A stretch of DNA of 64,000 nucleotides from Advenella sp. S44 (GTDB lineage Bacteria > Pseudomonadota > Gammaproteobacteria > Burkholderiales > Burkholderiaceae_B), in the NCBI RefSeq assembly GCF_002810445.1, contig NZ_NEXS01000001.1:248001-312000 (forward strand). Reading direction: 5' to 3'. Below are positions 55,726 to 63,870 of this stretch, one piece after another. The notes below the pieces were generated by a model. It had not been told where the DNA came from. It made no database searches and was given only the letters and a program-made list of their open reading frames with translations. A program made the translations under genes and the position numbers. The number at the start of each line of letters is the position of its first letter. Position 1 is the first letter of the stretch.

Positions 55726-56523
55726 TTATTCCTTATCCATTGCTTTGACGCGCTTGATGACTTCAGCCCCGAATTCCCGATAGGCTTTGGCGCCGCGCGA
55801 CGACTTATCGTACAGCACGCCAGGGATGCCATGACTGGGTGCCTCGGCCAGCCGCACATTGCGGGGTACGACCGCTTTGAACACGTTGTCGCCGAAATGC
55901 TCCATCAGTTGCTCCGATACCTGCTGCTGCAACGTGATCCGGGAATCGTACATCACGCGCAGCAACCAGATCATCTTCAGATCTGGATTGATGTTCTTGT
56001 GGACCCGTTTGATCGTGTTTACCAGATCAGAGAGTCCTTCCAGTGCGAAGTACTCGCACTGCATGGGAATGATTACGCCGTTTGAACATGCCAGCCCGTT
56101 AAGGGTCAGCAGCGACAGTGTTGGCGGGCAATCGATCAGCACGAAATCGTAATCGCCGGCTACCTGGGCAATAGCGTTTTTCAACCGATGCTCGCGATTT
56201 TCCAGTTCGAACAGATCAAAGTCTGCACCTGACAGCTCGCGGTTGCCTGGCAATACGTCATACCCACCCGTTTCCGAACGGACCCGTACATCCTCAATTC
56301 CGGCTTCGCCGATTAGTACCTGATAAATGTTTAAACTTAAACTATTTTTATCAATGCCGCTGCCCATGGTCGCATTGCCTTGCGGATCCAGATCCACCAG
56401 CAACACCCGTTTTTTGTGTAACGCCAGACTGGCCGCCAGATTAATTGCCGTCGTCGTCTTCCCTACCCCACCCTTCTGGTTTGCGAGACAGAATACGCGA
56501 GGGGATTTTATTTCATTTGTCAT
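55726..56523 (-). CDS. parA: Chromosome partitioning ATPase ParA
   Basis: A 265-residue Walker-type ATPase of the Soj/ParA group. Deviant Walker A KGGVGKTT at residues 18-25, Walker A' LLVDLDPQGNATMGSG near 42, Walker B YDFVLIDCPPTL near 118. It drives ParB-parS complexes along the nucleoid. The start overlaps the rsmG stop and the stop lies 11 nt before parB, so rsmG-parA-parB form one operon. Confidence 0.98.
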   Translation of the reverse strand: MTNEIKSPRVFCLANQKGGVGKTTTAINLAASLALHKKRVLLVDLDPQGNATMGSGIDKNSLSLNIYQVLIGEAGIEDVRVRSETGGYDVLPGNRELSGADFDLFELENREHRLKNAIAQVAGDYDFVLIDCPPTLSLLTLNGLACSNGVIIPMQCEYFALEGLSDLVNTIKRVHKNINPDLKMIWLLRVMYDSRITLQQQVSEQLMEHFGDNVFKAVVPRNVRLAEAPSHGIPGVLYDKSSRGAKAYREFGAEVIKRVKAMDKE

Positions 56524-57193
56524 ATTTTCCTACTTGCTGCAACCATACAAGACAACGCTCAGCGTCCAGCTCCGGCACATTCAGTTTCTGAACCTGCGCA
56601 ACTGTCCACGCGCCCTTTTCTTTCAGTTGTGATACTTCTTCTGATGCCAGGCGCCCTTTCATTGCGACCAGATACCCTTCACTCCCCACATGCCTGCCAG
56701 ACCAGTCGCTAAAGTCAACCAGTGAGGCAAACGCGCGCGAAATAACCAGGTCGGCCTGGGCCGGCGGCTTTCGCTCAATACGGATATGCTCGGATACCAG
56801 ATTCGAAAGATTGAGTACGCCCGCAGCCTGCCGGATAAATGCCGTTTTCTTTTCAACAGCGTCTACACAGCATACCTGCCAGTCAGGCCTCATTATAGCC
56901 ATGACTGCCCCTGGCAGACCACCACCAGAGCCCACATCCAGCACAGAAATTTTGCGACCCGGGGCAAAGATATCACTCAGGGGACCGATCACTGACAAAC
57001 TATCAAAAACATGCTGAATCAGCACTTTATCCGGATCTCTCAAGGCGGTCAGGTTATACACTTTATTCCAGCGCAATAACTGATCCTGATAGACGCTCAA
57101 CTGCTGGACCTGGGCGTCAGTGATATCCAACCCAAGGGTGGCAGCTGCACCAGCAATGCGGTCATGCCGCTGTGCTATCTCATGCTCGTTCAT
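56513..57193 (-). CDS. rsmG: 16S rRNA (guanine-527-N7) methyltransferase RsmG
   Basis: About 226 residues from ATG 57193 (MNEHEIAQRHD); ATG 57199 and a TTG at 57214 are alternatives. The S-adenosylmethionine site is ISVLDVGSGGGLPGAVMAI near residue 80; the N-terminal helix includes LLRWNKVYNLTALRDP, and SRAFASLVDF near 150 is typical. It methylates G527 of 16S rRNA; loss gives low-level streptomycin resistance. Found between mnmG and parA, with overlap to parA. Confidence 0.97.
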   Translation of the reverse strand: MNEHEIAQRHDRIAGAAATLGLDITDAQVQQLSVYQDQLLRWNKVYNLTALRDPDKVLIQHVFDSLSVIGPLSDIFAPGRKISVLDVGSGGGLPGAVMAIMRPDWQVCCVDAVEKKTAFIRQAAGVLNLSNLVSEHIRIERKPPAQADLVISRAFASLVDFSDWSGRHVGSEGYLVAMKGRLASEEVSQLKEKGAWTVAQVQKLNVPELDAERCLVWLQQVGKYDK

Positions 57194-57203
57194 GCCCATC
57201 CGC

Positions 57204-59144
57204 TCATTCTTCAACGACTAACGGCGCAGTCTTCTTCAGCATTTTCGTCGAAAGCTGCAACCGTTTCAGATGGATCAACAGAATGGAAATGGCAGCAGGC
57301 GTCACACCCGATATCCTGCGCGCCTGCCCCACAGTCTCGGGGCGTGCGTCCTTCAGTTTTTGACGCACTTCGAATGAGAGACTGGCCACGGTATCGTAGT
57401 CCAAATCCGCGGGGATTTTCTGTTCTTCAAGATGGCTCTGGCGCCTGACTTCTTCCTGTTGACGGGCAATATAACCGGCATACTTGACCTGAATTTCAAC
57501 CTGTTCTTTCACTGTGTCGGACAAGATATCTGCCGGCCGGAGCATCAAACCGTCTTCGGTGGCAGCATTGGTCAAGGTTTCATAAGTTACAGACGGTCGT
57601 TTCAACAGCTCAGCGAGCGAATAGTCGCGCTCCAGAACCTTGCCCAGGAGTTTTTCCGAAATATCTGCGTTGAATGTCCTGGGCGAGACGCGAGTACCAG
57701 ACAGCCTGGAAATTTCCAACTGGACTGCATCACGTTTTTTGCTGAAGAAGTCCCAACGCGCGTCGTCAACCAGACCCAACTGCCGCCCTATTTCCGTCAG
57801 CCGGAAATCAGCATTATCTTCGCGCAGGCTAAGTCTGTATTCTGCACGCGAAGTAAACATTCGATACGGTTCCGTCACGCCGCGCGTAATCAGATCATCG
57901 ACCAACACACCTAAATAAGCCTCATCACGCTTCGGCGTCCAAGGCTCAAGCCCTTTTGACTGTCGGGACGCATTAAGCCCGGCAAGTAAACCTTGGGCCG
58001 CCGCCTCTTCATAACCCGTGGTGCCATTAATTTGTCCTGCAAAAAACAGACCAGATATGACTTTTGTTTCAAGACTGCGTTTCAGTCCACGTGGATCAAA
58101 GTAGTCATATTCAATGGCATAGCCTGGTCGCAGCACATGCGCGTGCTCCAGGCCCGGTAAGGTGTGGATCAGTTCCAGTTGCACATCAAAAGGCAAGCTG
58201 GTAGAAATTCCATTGGGATAAATCTCGTTGGTAAGCAGGCCCTCTGGTTCCAGAAAAATCTGATGAGAATCCTTATCGGCAAAACGGTTTATTTTATCTT
58301 CTATAGAAGGACAATACCTGGGCCCTACCCCATCGATAACCCCCGTATACATAGGCGAACGATCAAGACCATTCCTGATAATATCGTGTGTCCGACTATT
58401 GGTATGTGTAATCCAGCATGACACCTGACGCGGATGCATTTGCGCCGATCCCATATAAGAAAACACCGGCACAGGGTTTGTATCGCCCGGTTGCTCTTCC
58501 AATTTACTGAAATCAATACTGCGAGCATCAATACGGGGTGGCGTACCCGTCTTCAGCCGCCCTTGTGACAATTTCATTTCTTTCAGACGTTGACCAAGAC
58601 TGATTGCGGGAGGATCGCCCGCCCGCCCGGCAGAGTAATTATTCAAACCCACGTGGATTAAACCGTTCAAAAAGGTGCCCGCTGTTAGAACAACGGTCTT
58701 AGAGCGAAACACCACCCCAATCTGGGTTGTAGCACCAACCACCCTATCCCCTTCAAGAACAAGATCATCGACCGCTTGTTGAAACAACCACAAATTCTGC
58801 TGATTTTCCAGCCGCGAGCGAATAGCCTGTTTATAAAGAACCCGATCCGCCTGCACGCGTGTCGCTCTTACCGCCGGGCCCTTGGAACTGTTTAACATTC
58901 GAAACTGAATACCCGCCTCGTCTGCAGCGATAGCCATCGCGCCGCCCAAAGCGTCAATTTCTTTAACCAAATGTCCCTTCCCTATTCCGCCTATGGACGG
59001 ATTGCAGGACATCTGCCCCAAGGTTTCAATATTATGGGTCAATAAGAGGGTTTTGGATCCGGAACGCGCAGCAGCAAGCGCCGCTTCAGTACCGGCGTGA
59101 CCTCCACCAACAATAATGACGTCAAATTCGTCTGGGTAGTTCAT
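57204..59144 (-). CDS. mnmG: tRNA uridine-5-carboxymethylaminomethyl modification enzyme MnmG
   Basis: A 646-residue FAD protein, normal length. The FAD-binding motif is [22 protein letters not shown] at residue 8; [24 protein letters not shown] near 45 and [23 protein letters not shown] near 200 are family signatures; the C-terminal helical domain has [17 protein letters not shown]. With MnmE it makes cmnm5U34 in tRNAs. It is the first gene left of the parS/DnaA-box region, as gidA is at the Bordetella origin. Confidence 0.98.
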   Translation of the reverse strand: MNYPDEFDVIIVGGGHAGTEAALAAARSGSKTLLLTHNIETLGQMSCNPSIGGIGKGHLVKEIDALGGAMAIAADEAGIQFRMLNSSKGPAVRATRVQADRVLYKQAIRSRLENQQNLWLFQQAVDDLVLEGDRVVGATTQIGVVFRSKTVVLTAGTFLNGLIHVGLNNYSAGRAGDPPAISLGQRLKEMKLSQGRLKTGTPPRIDARSIDFSKLEEQPGDTNPVPVFSYMGSAQMHPRQVSCWITHTNSRTHDIIRNGLDRSPMYTGVIDGVGPRYCPSIEDKINRFADKDSHQIFLEPEGLLTNEIYPNGISTSLPFDVQLELIHTLPGLEHAHVLRPGYAIEYDYFDPRGLKRSLETKVISGLFFAGQINGTTGYEEAAAQGLLAGLNASRQSKGLEPWTPKRDEAYLGVLVDDLITRGVTEPYRMFTSRAEYRLSLREDNADFRLTEIGRQLGLVDDARWDFFSKKRDAVQLEISRLSGTRVSPRTFNADISEKLLGKVLERDYSLAELLKRPSVTYETLTNAATEDGLMLRPADILSDTVKEQVEIQVKYAGYIARQQEEVRRQSHLEEQKIPADLDYDTVASLSFEVRQKLKDARPETVGQARRISGVTPAAISILLIHLKRLQLSTKMLKKTAPLVVEE

Positions 59145-59174
59145 TCTGTTCTTTCAATGATAGGAATAGCGAGA

Positions 59175-59190
59175 TGTTCCACGTGGAACA
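59175..59190. promoter_or_regulatory. parS site 1
   Basis: A perfect 16-bp TGTTCCACGTGGAACA, the consensus ParB-binding parS sequence, 31 nt upstream of mnmG. Confidence 0.95.
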
Positions 59191-59254
59191 TTAAAAGGAA
59201 ATTCTGTGAAATGCTATTTTAAATGCAATAGCAAATAAAAGGCACAATCTAAAT

Positions 59255-59270
59255 TGTTCCACGTGGAACA
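59255..59270. promoter_or_regulatory. parS site 2
   Basis: A second perfect TGTTCCACGTGGAACA; the palindrome extends one more base each side (TTGTTCC...GGAACAA). It lies 80 nt from site 1 centre to centre. Confidence 0.95.
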
Positions 59271-59271
59271 A

Positions 59272-59281
59272 TTGTGGATAA
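59272..59281 (-). promoter_or_regulatory. DnaA box
   Basis: TTGTGGATAA on the plus strand is TTATCCACAA on the minus strand, a perfect match to the consensus DnaA box TTATCCACA, touching parS site 2. Confidence 0.75.
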
Positions 59282-59409
59282 GCATGTTAATAACGCTGTG
59301 AATATGCAGTGAATATATAGGTATTATTTGTGCATAAGATCATCAACATTCAGGCATAATAAGAATTATAGCCCTGTTGATAAAATTAATACAGTAAGAG
59401 ACGCAAAAA

Positions 59410-60585
59410 GTGATTACAAGCATTTCCTCCAAACTTCCTGCCGTTGGTACCACAATTTTTACCGTTATGACCAAAATGGCAGCTGATTTCAAGGCAACGA
59501 ACCTGGGTCAAGGCTTTCCGGACTTCGATCCTGATCCAAAACTAGTCAACCTGGTGACTCAGGCGATGAAAACCGGGCACAATCAGTACCCCTACATGCC
59601 AGGCGATCAACGGTTGCGTAGCAACATCGCCAAAAAGGTGGAAACACTGTACGGCCACCAATATAACGAGGATACCGAGGTGACTGTCACCAGTGGGGCG
59701 ACCGAAGCGCTAATGGCAGCCATTCTTGCTGTGGTCAATCCCGGAGACGAAGTAATCGTGCTGGAACCGTGTTACGACTCCTACGTTCCGGCCATTCGTC
59801 TTGCTGGCGGTGTTCCAGTTTTTGTCCCACTATTAGCACCTGCAGATCAACAAAGCCGTTATTCAGTGGACTGGGACAGGGTAGGGGAGGCGATTACGCC
59901 CAAAACCAGGCTAGTGATACTGAACTTTCCCCATAATCCTACTGGTATCACGCTGGCCGACAGCGATCTGGACGCCTTGGAAACTATTATTGCCGATACC
60001 AATGTACTTTTGCTTGCCGACGAAGTCTATGAACACATTGTTTTTGACGAAAAACCGTTTCTGAGCCTCTGCTGTCGCCCGACATTGGCGGCGCGAACCT
60101 TTCATATTTCTTCATTTGGAAAAACCTACCACACAACCGGCTGGAAAATAGGGTATTGCTGCGCGCCTGCAGGCATGACTGCGGAATTACGCAAAGTACA
60201 TCAGTTTATGGTGTTCACAGTCAGTTCGCCAATGCAAGTCGCGCTGGGGATCTATACCGAGGACCCATCAACTTACCTCTCGTTGCCTGCTTTTTACCAG
60301 GAAAAACACGATTTTCTCTACGAAGGTCTGAAAAATACCCGCTTTAAACCGATACGTAGCCAGGGAACCTTTTTTCTACTGGCCAATTACGCAGAAATTT
60401 CCCAGGATGACGAGCTTACTTTCGCCAAGTGGTTGACTCAAGAAAAGAAAGTCACTCTGATTCCAGTCTCTGCATTTTATCGTAATCCGGGTGATGTCGA
60501 ATCTAACCATAACCTGGTCCGTTTCTGTTTTGCAAAAAAACAGGAGACCCTGGAGCAGGCACTTTCGGTGCTAAAGCACCTCTAG
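59410..60585 (+). CDS. Class I/II PLP-dependent aminotransferase (methionine aminotransferase YbdL-like)
   Basis: A 391-residue fold-type I aminotransferase starting with GTG. Motifs: NLGQGFPDFDPDPKLVNLV near residue 32, VTVTSGATEALMAAI near 90, NFPHNPTG near 172, DEVYEHIVFD near 202 and the PLP-Lys in SSFGKTYHTTGWKIGY near 232. This pattern fits the YbdL/kynurenine aminotransferase group, which transaminates methionine and aromatic amino acids. It stands between the two DnaA-box-bearing gaps and reads away from mnmG. Exact substrate uncertain. Confidence 0.9.
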   Translation: MITSISSKLPAVGTTIFTVMTKMAADFKATNLGQGFPDFDPDPKLVNLVTQAMKTGHNQYPYMPGDQRLRSNIAKKVETLYGHQYNEDTEVTVTSGATEALMAAILAVVNPGDEVIVLEPCYDSYVPAIRLAGGVPVFVPLLAPADQQSRYSVDWDRVGEAITPKTRLVILNFPHNPTGITLADSDLDALETIIADTNVLLLADEVYEHIVFDEKPFLSLCCRPTLAARTFHISSFGKTYHTTGWKIGYCCAPAGMTAELRKVHQFMVFTVSSPMQVALGIYTEDPSTYLSLPAFYQEKHDFLYEGLKNTRFKPIRSQGTFFLLANYAEISQDDELTFAKWLTQEKKVTLIPVSAFYRNPGDVESNHNLVRFCFAKKQETLEQALSVLKHL

Positions 60586-60630
60586 TTATTAATCTATTTG
60601 AATATATAAAAGATTAAGAGATAGATACTC

Positions 60631-60639
60631 TGTGGATAT
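60631..60639 (-). promoter_or_regulatory. DnaA box-like site
   Basis: TGTGGATAT, i.e. ATATCCACA on the minus strand; one mismatch to TTATCCACA. Confidence 0.45.
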
Positions 60640-60783
60640 GTTGAAACGGATGAATTTACGTGAATATTCAGATAATTAGGGGCAAATCGGGTTGGTGAAT
60701 ACCTGGCTTTTGACCGGTGTATAAAAATGAACAACTTTAGCCCTTGGGAGTTTCCAGATGCTTATCAAGTTTTGATACAGAAG

Positions 60784-60792
60784 TTATTCACA
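60784..60792 (+). promoter_or_regulatory. DnaA box-like site
   Basis: TTATTCACA, one of the common functional variants of the DnaA box (TTAT[C/T]CACA class), followed by A. Confidence 0.55.
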
Positions 60793-60808
60793 ATAGCCCG
60801 CCCAGTGC

Positions 60809-60817
60809 TTATCCACA
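60809..60817 (+). promoter_or_regulatory. DnaA box
   Basis: TTATCCACA, perfect consensus, 25 nt after the previous box in the same orientation. Confidence 0.7.
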
Positions 60818-60926
60818 GGCACAAATCGACAAAAAGCATCGTTTTGAATGCGTTTTTGGGGCTTTTTTACGCTCTTGGTTGACAGATTATTTGAATATTC
60901 GTTTGGTCATATATTGAATGCGAGAT

Positions 60927-60970
60927 CGGGAATGTTGGGAAATCTATCTGTAGATTTCCCAACATTCCCG
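60927..60970. repeat. Perfect 20-bp inverted repeat with 4-nt loop
   Basis: The left arm 60927-60946 begins CGGGAATGTTGGG and ends AAATCTA; the right arm 60951-60970 is its exact complement; the loop is TCTG. No T-run follows on either strand, so it is not a standard terminator. It lies just right of the DnaA boxes. Confidence 0.9.
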
Positions 60971-61172
60971 GAAACGCGAGGCGCGCAACTTTCATGGTTG
61001 CCGAGAGTTAAGCCGGGCAGGGGTCGATTTAGCCGGCTTTATCAAGCATGACGCAGCGAAAACCGTCAGGAGAAGGTCGAAAGAGGGCAGATAGGCACGG
61101 GACCGGCAATGATTACAGACCAGACGTAGATCGCTGATGCGTCTTTGATGGGCAGGATTTTAGACATTCGCG

Positions 61173-62786
61173 TCAAAGTGGCTCCAAGCTCCAGCCGTGC
61201 TCAGTAGCAAGTAAGCGATCTGTAAGTCCGAGGTTTTCCAGAAATGAGTCATCATGCGACACCACGATCAACGCGCCTTGATAACTACGCAACATGCTTT
61301 CCAATGCCTGTACTGAGGGCAAGTCAAGGTGGTTGTTTGGCTCATCAAGTAACAACAGTTGCGGTGGTGAATCGGCGTAGAGTATGCAAGCGAGAGCTCC
61401 CTTTATACGCTCACCGCCGCTCAGCGACCCGCTGGGTGTCACTATCTTCCGCGCGTCAAGCCCGAGTTGAGCCAAGCGCATGCGTAGATCCCCTTCGGTA
61501 GCGGTGCGATTGGCTAATTGTAACTGTTCTAGTATCGTCTTCTCCGGATCCAGATTTTCTAATCGCTGATCGAGATATGCGTTCTCGGGCGTCACCTTGG
61601 ATACCCCGGCCAAAGGCGCAACTTGGCCTGCAAGCACTCGAAGCAACGTGGATTTACCACAACCGTTAGGGCCCACAACACCTATACGCTGTTGTCCACC
61701 CACGAACAGGCTTATGGTACGGGTTGCGCCCCCTACGTACGGCAACTCCACGCCATTCAAATCTGCCACTTGACGCTTTACAGACTGCGTGATTGGTATT
61801 TCATGCAGGGTTATTTGCGACTCGTCTTCAACTTGCTGCGCGGCTTCACGCACGCGTTGGTTGAGTTGTGCCCGACTGGCGGCCTGTTTCTGGCGCAGCG
61901 TACCCCACGATGTTTCGCTGCGCTCTTTCTGACGACCCAGCAGAATCTTAGCTTGATTGGCCTCCTTGCCTTGCCGATTGCCGCGTGCCTGCCGTCGCTC
62001 CTGCCGTACACGCTGCTTGCGCATGCCCTGTTCCTGGCGCTGACGTTCAAGCTTGCGCTCACCGAGGTTTTGTAGGGCGTTCTGCCGTTCGTGTGCCTTA
62101 GTCTCGGCATAAAATGAGTAATTGCCCCCGTAGCTGTGCAGTCCCTGGGAAGACAATTCCACGATACATTCCATGGACTCCAACAATTGCCTATCATGAC
62201 TGACCACAATCAGCCCACGTGGCCAGCGTTGTAGTTGTTCGATCTGAGCCTGTCGGTTCGGTCGGTCGAGATGGTTGCTGGGCTCATCAAGAATCAAGAA
62301 GTCTGCATCCGAGAGCATGGCACCAATCAGGGAAACTCGCATCACCTCACCGCCGCTCAGAATGCTGGCAGGTGTATCTGCTTCAAGGTGGCTCAAGTTA
62401 TTGCGCTCAAGTTCATAACGGAGTCGCTGGTGTATGTCCCAGTGATCTCCCACGGTATCGAAATCCGCCGGTGCTGTACTGCCTGACTCAATACGTGCCA
62501 GCGCATCTAGCGTGTGATTTACCCCCGCCAAGTCGGCCACTGTAGAACCCTCAGGATGAACCACTTGCTGGGCGAGGTAATGCACGCTGCCGGAACGCTG
62601 GCAACGGCCGGTGGTTGGTTGTAACGACCCAGCCAGGATGCGTGCTAGCAAAGTTTTGCCGACACCATTGCGTCCGACCAGTCCCGTTGAGCGCATATCG
62701 AACTGCTTGTGAAGGTCGGAGAAAAGAGTTCTGCCGTCTGGCAGAACGTAGGACACGTCTTTTAGTACGAGATGGGTATTCGTCAT
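61173..62786 (-). CDS. ABC-F family ATPase
   Basis: A 537-residue soluble protein with two ABC domains and no membrane part. Domain 1: Walker A GRNGVGKT near residue 38, signature LSGGEVMRVSL near 143, Walker B LILDEPSNHLD near 165. A charged linker of about residues 235-330 (RQRQEQGMRKQRVRQERRQARGNRQGKE) is the ribosome-probing P-site tRNA-interaction motif. Domain 2: GPNGCGKST near 368, LSGGERIKGAL near 450, LLLLDEPNNHLD near 473. ABC-F proteins act on ribosomes; some protect against antibiotics. The linker is Arg/Gln-rich and long. A strong promoter lies about 125 nt upstream with a structured leader. Confidence 0.92.
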   Translation of the reverse strand: MTNTHLVLKDVSYVLPDGRTLFSDLHKQFDMRSTGLVGRNGVGKTLLARILAGSLQPTTGRCQRSGSVHYLAQQVVHPEGSTVADLAGVNHTLDALARIESGSTAPADFDTVGDHWDIHQRLRYELERNNLSHLEADTPASILSGGEVMRVSLIGAMLSDADFLILDEPSNHLDRPNRQAQIEQLQRWPRGLIVVSHDRQLLESMECIVELSSQGLHSYGGNYSFYAETKAHERQNALQNLGERKLERQRQEQGMRKQRVRQERRQARGNRQGKEANQAKILLGRQKERSETSWGTLRQKQAASRAQLNQRVREAAQQVEDESQITLHEIPITQSVKRQVADLNGVELPYVGGATRTISLFVGGQQRIGVVGPNGCGKSTLLRVLAGQVAPLAGVSKVTPENAYLDQRLENLDPEKTILEQLQLANRTATEGDLRMRLAQLGLDARKIVTPSGSLSGGERIKGALACILYADSPPQLLLLDEPNNHLDLPSVQALESMLRSYQGALIVVSHDDSFLENLGLTDRLLATEHGWSLEPL

Positions 62787-62844
62787 GCTCTATTCCAAAG
62801 ATGCCAAGAACTCCCCTGTACTGGGGGCTGGTGGAGACTGGCCG

Positions 62845-62889
62845 TCATAACAACGGCGGCATCAATGGCGCATTGGACAAACACCTCAT
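62845..62889 (-). CDS. Possible 14-residue leader peptide before the ABC-F gene
   Basis: An ATG about 15 nt below the predicted transcription start opens MRCLSNAPLMPPLL then TGA. It lacks a clear ribosome site. Its 3' part contains GATGCC, complementary to GGCATC near the ABC-F start, and GCCGT..ACGGC can form a hairpin across its stop. It could be a regulatory leader or chance. Confidence 0.3.
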   Translation of the reverse strand: MRCLSNAPLMPPLL

Positions 62890-62910
62890 ATTGGAATGGA
62901 TAGGCCAAAT

Positions 62911-62939
62911 ATTGTACAAGCCCTTGTAGAAATGGACAA
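62911..62939 (-). promoter_or_regulatory. Sigma-70 promoter of the ABC-F gene
   Basis: On the minus strand -35 TTGTCC (62934-62939) and -10 TACAAT (62911-62916) with a 17-nt spacer. It predicts a start near 62904 and a leader of about 118 nt before the ABC-F ATG. Confidence 0.6.
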
Positions 62940-62997
62940 TGCAGTAATTTCAACTAATTGAACTTCCAAACTCATGACCGAAATGCCCGACAACATT

Positions 62998-63024
62998 CGG
63001 CACCTGCGCGAATAGCAGGTGCCG
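62998..63024. repeat. Inverted repeat, 10-bp stem
   Basis: CGGCACCTGC (62998-63007) and GCAGGTGCCG (63015-63024) are exact complements with a 7-nt loop; a small GGCT-GAAA-AGCC hairpin follows directly. It is not associated with a clear gene end. Confidence 0.7.
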
Positions 63025-63043
63025 GGCTGAAAAGCCACCGACG

Positions 63044-63208
63044 ATGAAATACACTTTCAGGCGGACGCGCACGATTCCGTTGCTTGAGAGGAATGCGGTG
63101 GTGGAGAAGACGGTACGGGACATCTTCAACGCCGGCGCTGAGTGCCTGTTACGGGTGCCGGACTTCGCAGAAAAATTCAACGATGGGATTGATCTGTTAA
63201 CCATCTGA
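63044..63208 (+). CDS. Unassigned small open frame (54 residues)
   Basis: Opens MKYTFRRTRTIPLLERNAV and contains VRDIFNAGAECLLRVPDFAEKF, ending LLTI. It has a protein-like mix of residues but no ribosome site and no family I recognise. It may be a remnant of a larger gene. No function can be offered. Confidence 0.25.
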   Translation: MKYTFRRTRTIPLLERNAVVEKTVRDIFNAGAECLLRVPDFAEKFNDGIDLLTI

Positions 63209-63328
63209 GGGTGGTATCAGATTGATGGCGTGAGAGTGTCCCATCAACCAATAAATCTGCATACCCCTTATAATTCGGGATAACCCAGCGGTGGCGCTCA
63301 TGGTAGCGGCGATCTTTATTGTGCTGCA

Positions 63329-63355
63329 TTGCAGCAATATTGAAGCGCCTATAAT
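63329..63355 (+). promoter_or_regulatory. Possible promoter of the HIT gene
   Basis: TATAAT at 63350-63355 with TTGCAG 15 nt upstream (63329-63334). The -10 is perfect but the spacer is short. Another TATAAT lies near 63269. Confidence 0.35.
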
Positions 63356-63389
63356 GGGACCACCTCCGTTTATGGGACCACATCCGTTT
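63354..63389. repeat. Tandem 18-bp repeat before the HIT gene
   Basis: ATGGGACCACCTCCGTTT (63354-63371) is followed directly by ATGGGACCACATCCGTTT (63372-63389), one difference. The -10-like TATAAT at 63350-63355 overlaps the left end, so the repeat lies in the likely 5' leader of the HIT gene. Confidence 0.85.
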
Positions 63390-63414
63390 TCAATCAGGCG
63401 ATAGAGGAGCAAAC

Positions 63415-63834
63415 ATGGCCTACGATAATCAGAATATTTTCGCAAAGATTCTCCGCGCAGAAGCGCCGTCCTTCAAGATATATGAAGATGACAAGACGTA
63501 TGCCATGATGGACATCATGCCGCAGACCAAAGGCCATTTGCTTATTCTGACCAAGGAAGAGGCAGAAACGTTGCTCGATTTGTCGGTGGAAGGTGCCCAG
63601 GCGTGTATGGCGACTGCAAAAAAAATCGCGCCAGCGCTGCTGGAAGTGACCAAAGCCGATGGATTTATCCTGTCACAGTTCAATAACGAGATTGCCGGAC
63701 AAACCGTTCATCATGTGCATTTTCATCTGGTTCCCCGGTATATTGGCCAAAAAGTAGAGCGCCATGGTCGGGTAAAGGGGGATATGGACGAGATTGCTGA
63801 GCTTGGCCGGCAAATTGCTGCGGCAATTCAATAA
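63415..63834 (+). CDS. HIT family protein (HINT-like hydrolase)
   Basis: A 139-residue histidine-triad protein. ATG 63415 has GAGGAG upstream. The nucleotide-binding fold opens NIFAKILRAEAPSFKIYEDDKTYAMMDIMPQTKGHLLILTKEEAETL, and the active-site triad HxHxH is in GQTVHHVHFHLVPR near residue 97-103. HINT-type enzymes hydrolyse purine nucleoside phosphoramidates and related adenylates. It is a single gene with a repeat-bearing leader. Confidence 0.94.
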   Translation: MAYDNQNIFAKILRAEAPSFKIYEDDKTYAMMDIMPQTKGHLLILTKEEAETLLDLSVEGAQACMATAKKIAPALLEVTKADGFILSQFNNEIAGQTVHHVHFHLVPRYIGQKVERHGRVKGDMDEIAELGRQIAAAIQ

Positions 63835-63870
63835 TCTATTTCACCCCGACATGCAATTGAACTGTCGGCG

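Larger units (their letters stand above)
59145..59409. other. AT-rich candidate origin segment beside mnmG
   Basis: 265 nt, much more AT-rich than its surroundings, between the leftward mnmG and a rightward aminotransferase gene. It holds two perfect parS sites, a DnaA box at 59272 and near-matches TGTGAATAT (59297) and TGTTGATAA (59375). This strand switch next to mnmG is where Bordetella-type chromosomes place oriC. It also contains the promoters of both genes. Confidence 0.6.
60586..61172. other. Gene-free region with DnaA boxes and a long hairpin (possible origin part)
   Basis: 587 nt between convergent genes, no gene seen. The first 330 nt are AT-rich (ATATATAAAAGATTAAGAG near 60602) and carry DnaA-box matches at 60631, 60784 and 60809. 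A perfect 20-bp inverted repeat follows at 60927-60970. The right part, to 61172, has higher GC and no recognisable feature. Confidence 0.6.
62787..63414. other. Gene-poor patch between the ABC-F gene and the HIT gene
   Basis: 628 nt. From left to right: the ABC-F leader and promoter, a hairpin at 62998-63024, an unassigned 54-codon frame at 63044-63208, a 7-bp dyad around 63323-63337 (TGCTGCA-T-TGCAGCA), an 18-bp tandem repeat at 63354-63389 and the HIT ribosome site. No recognisable complete gene. Confidence 0.55.

Noticed and set aside
62950-63204. 84-codon minus-strand frame opposite the 54-codon frame
   Set aside because: Low-complexity Ser-rich composition with no start signal; the plus-strand frame reads slightly more like protein, and neither is convincing.
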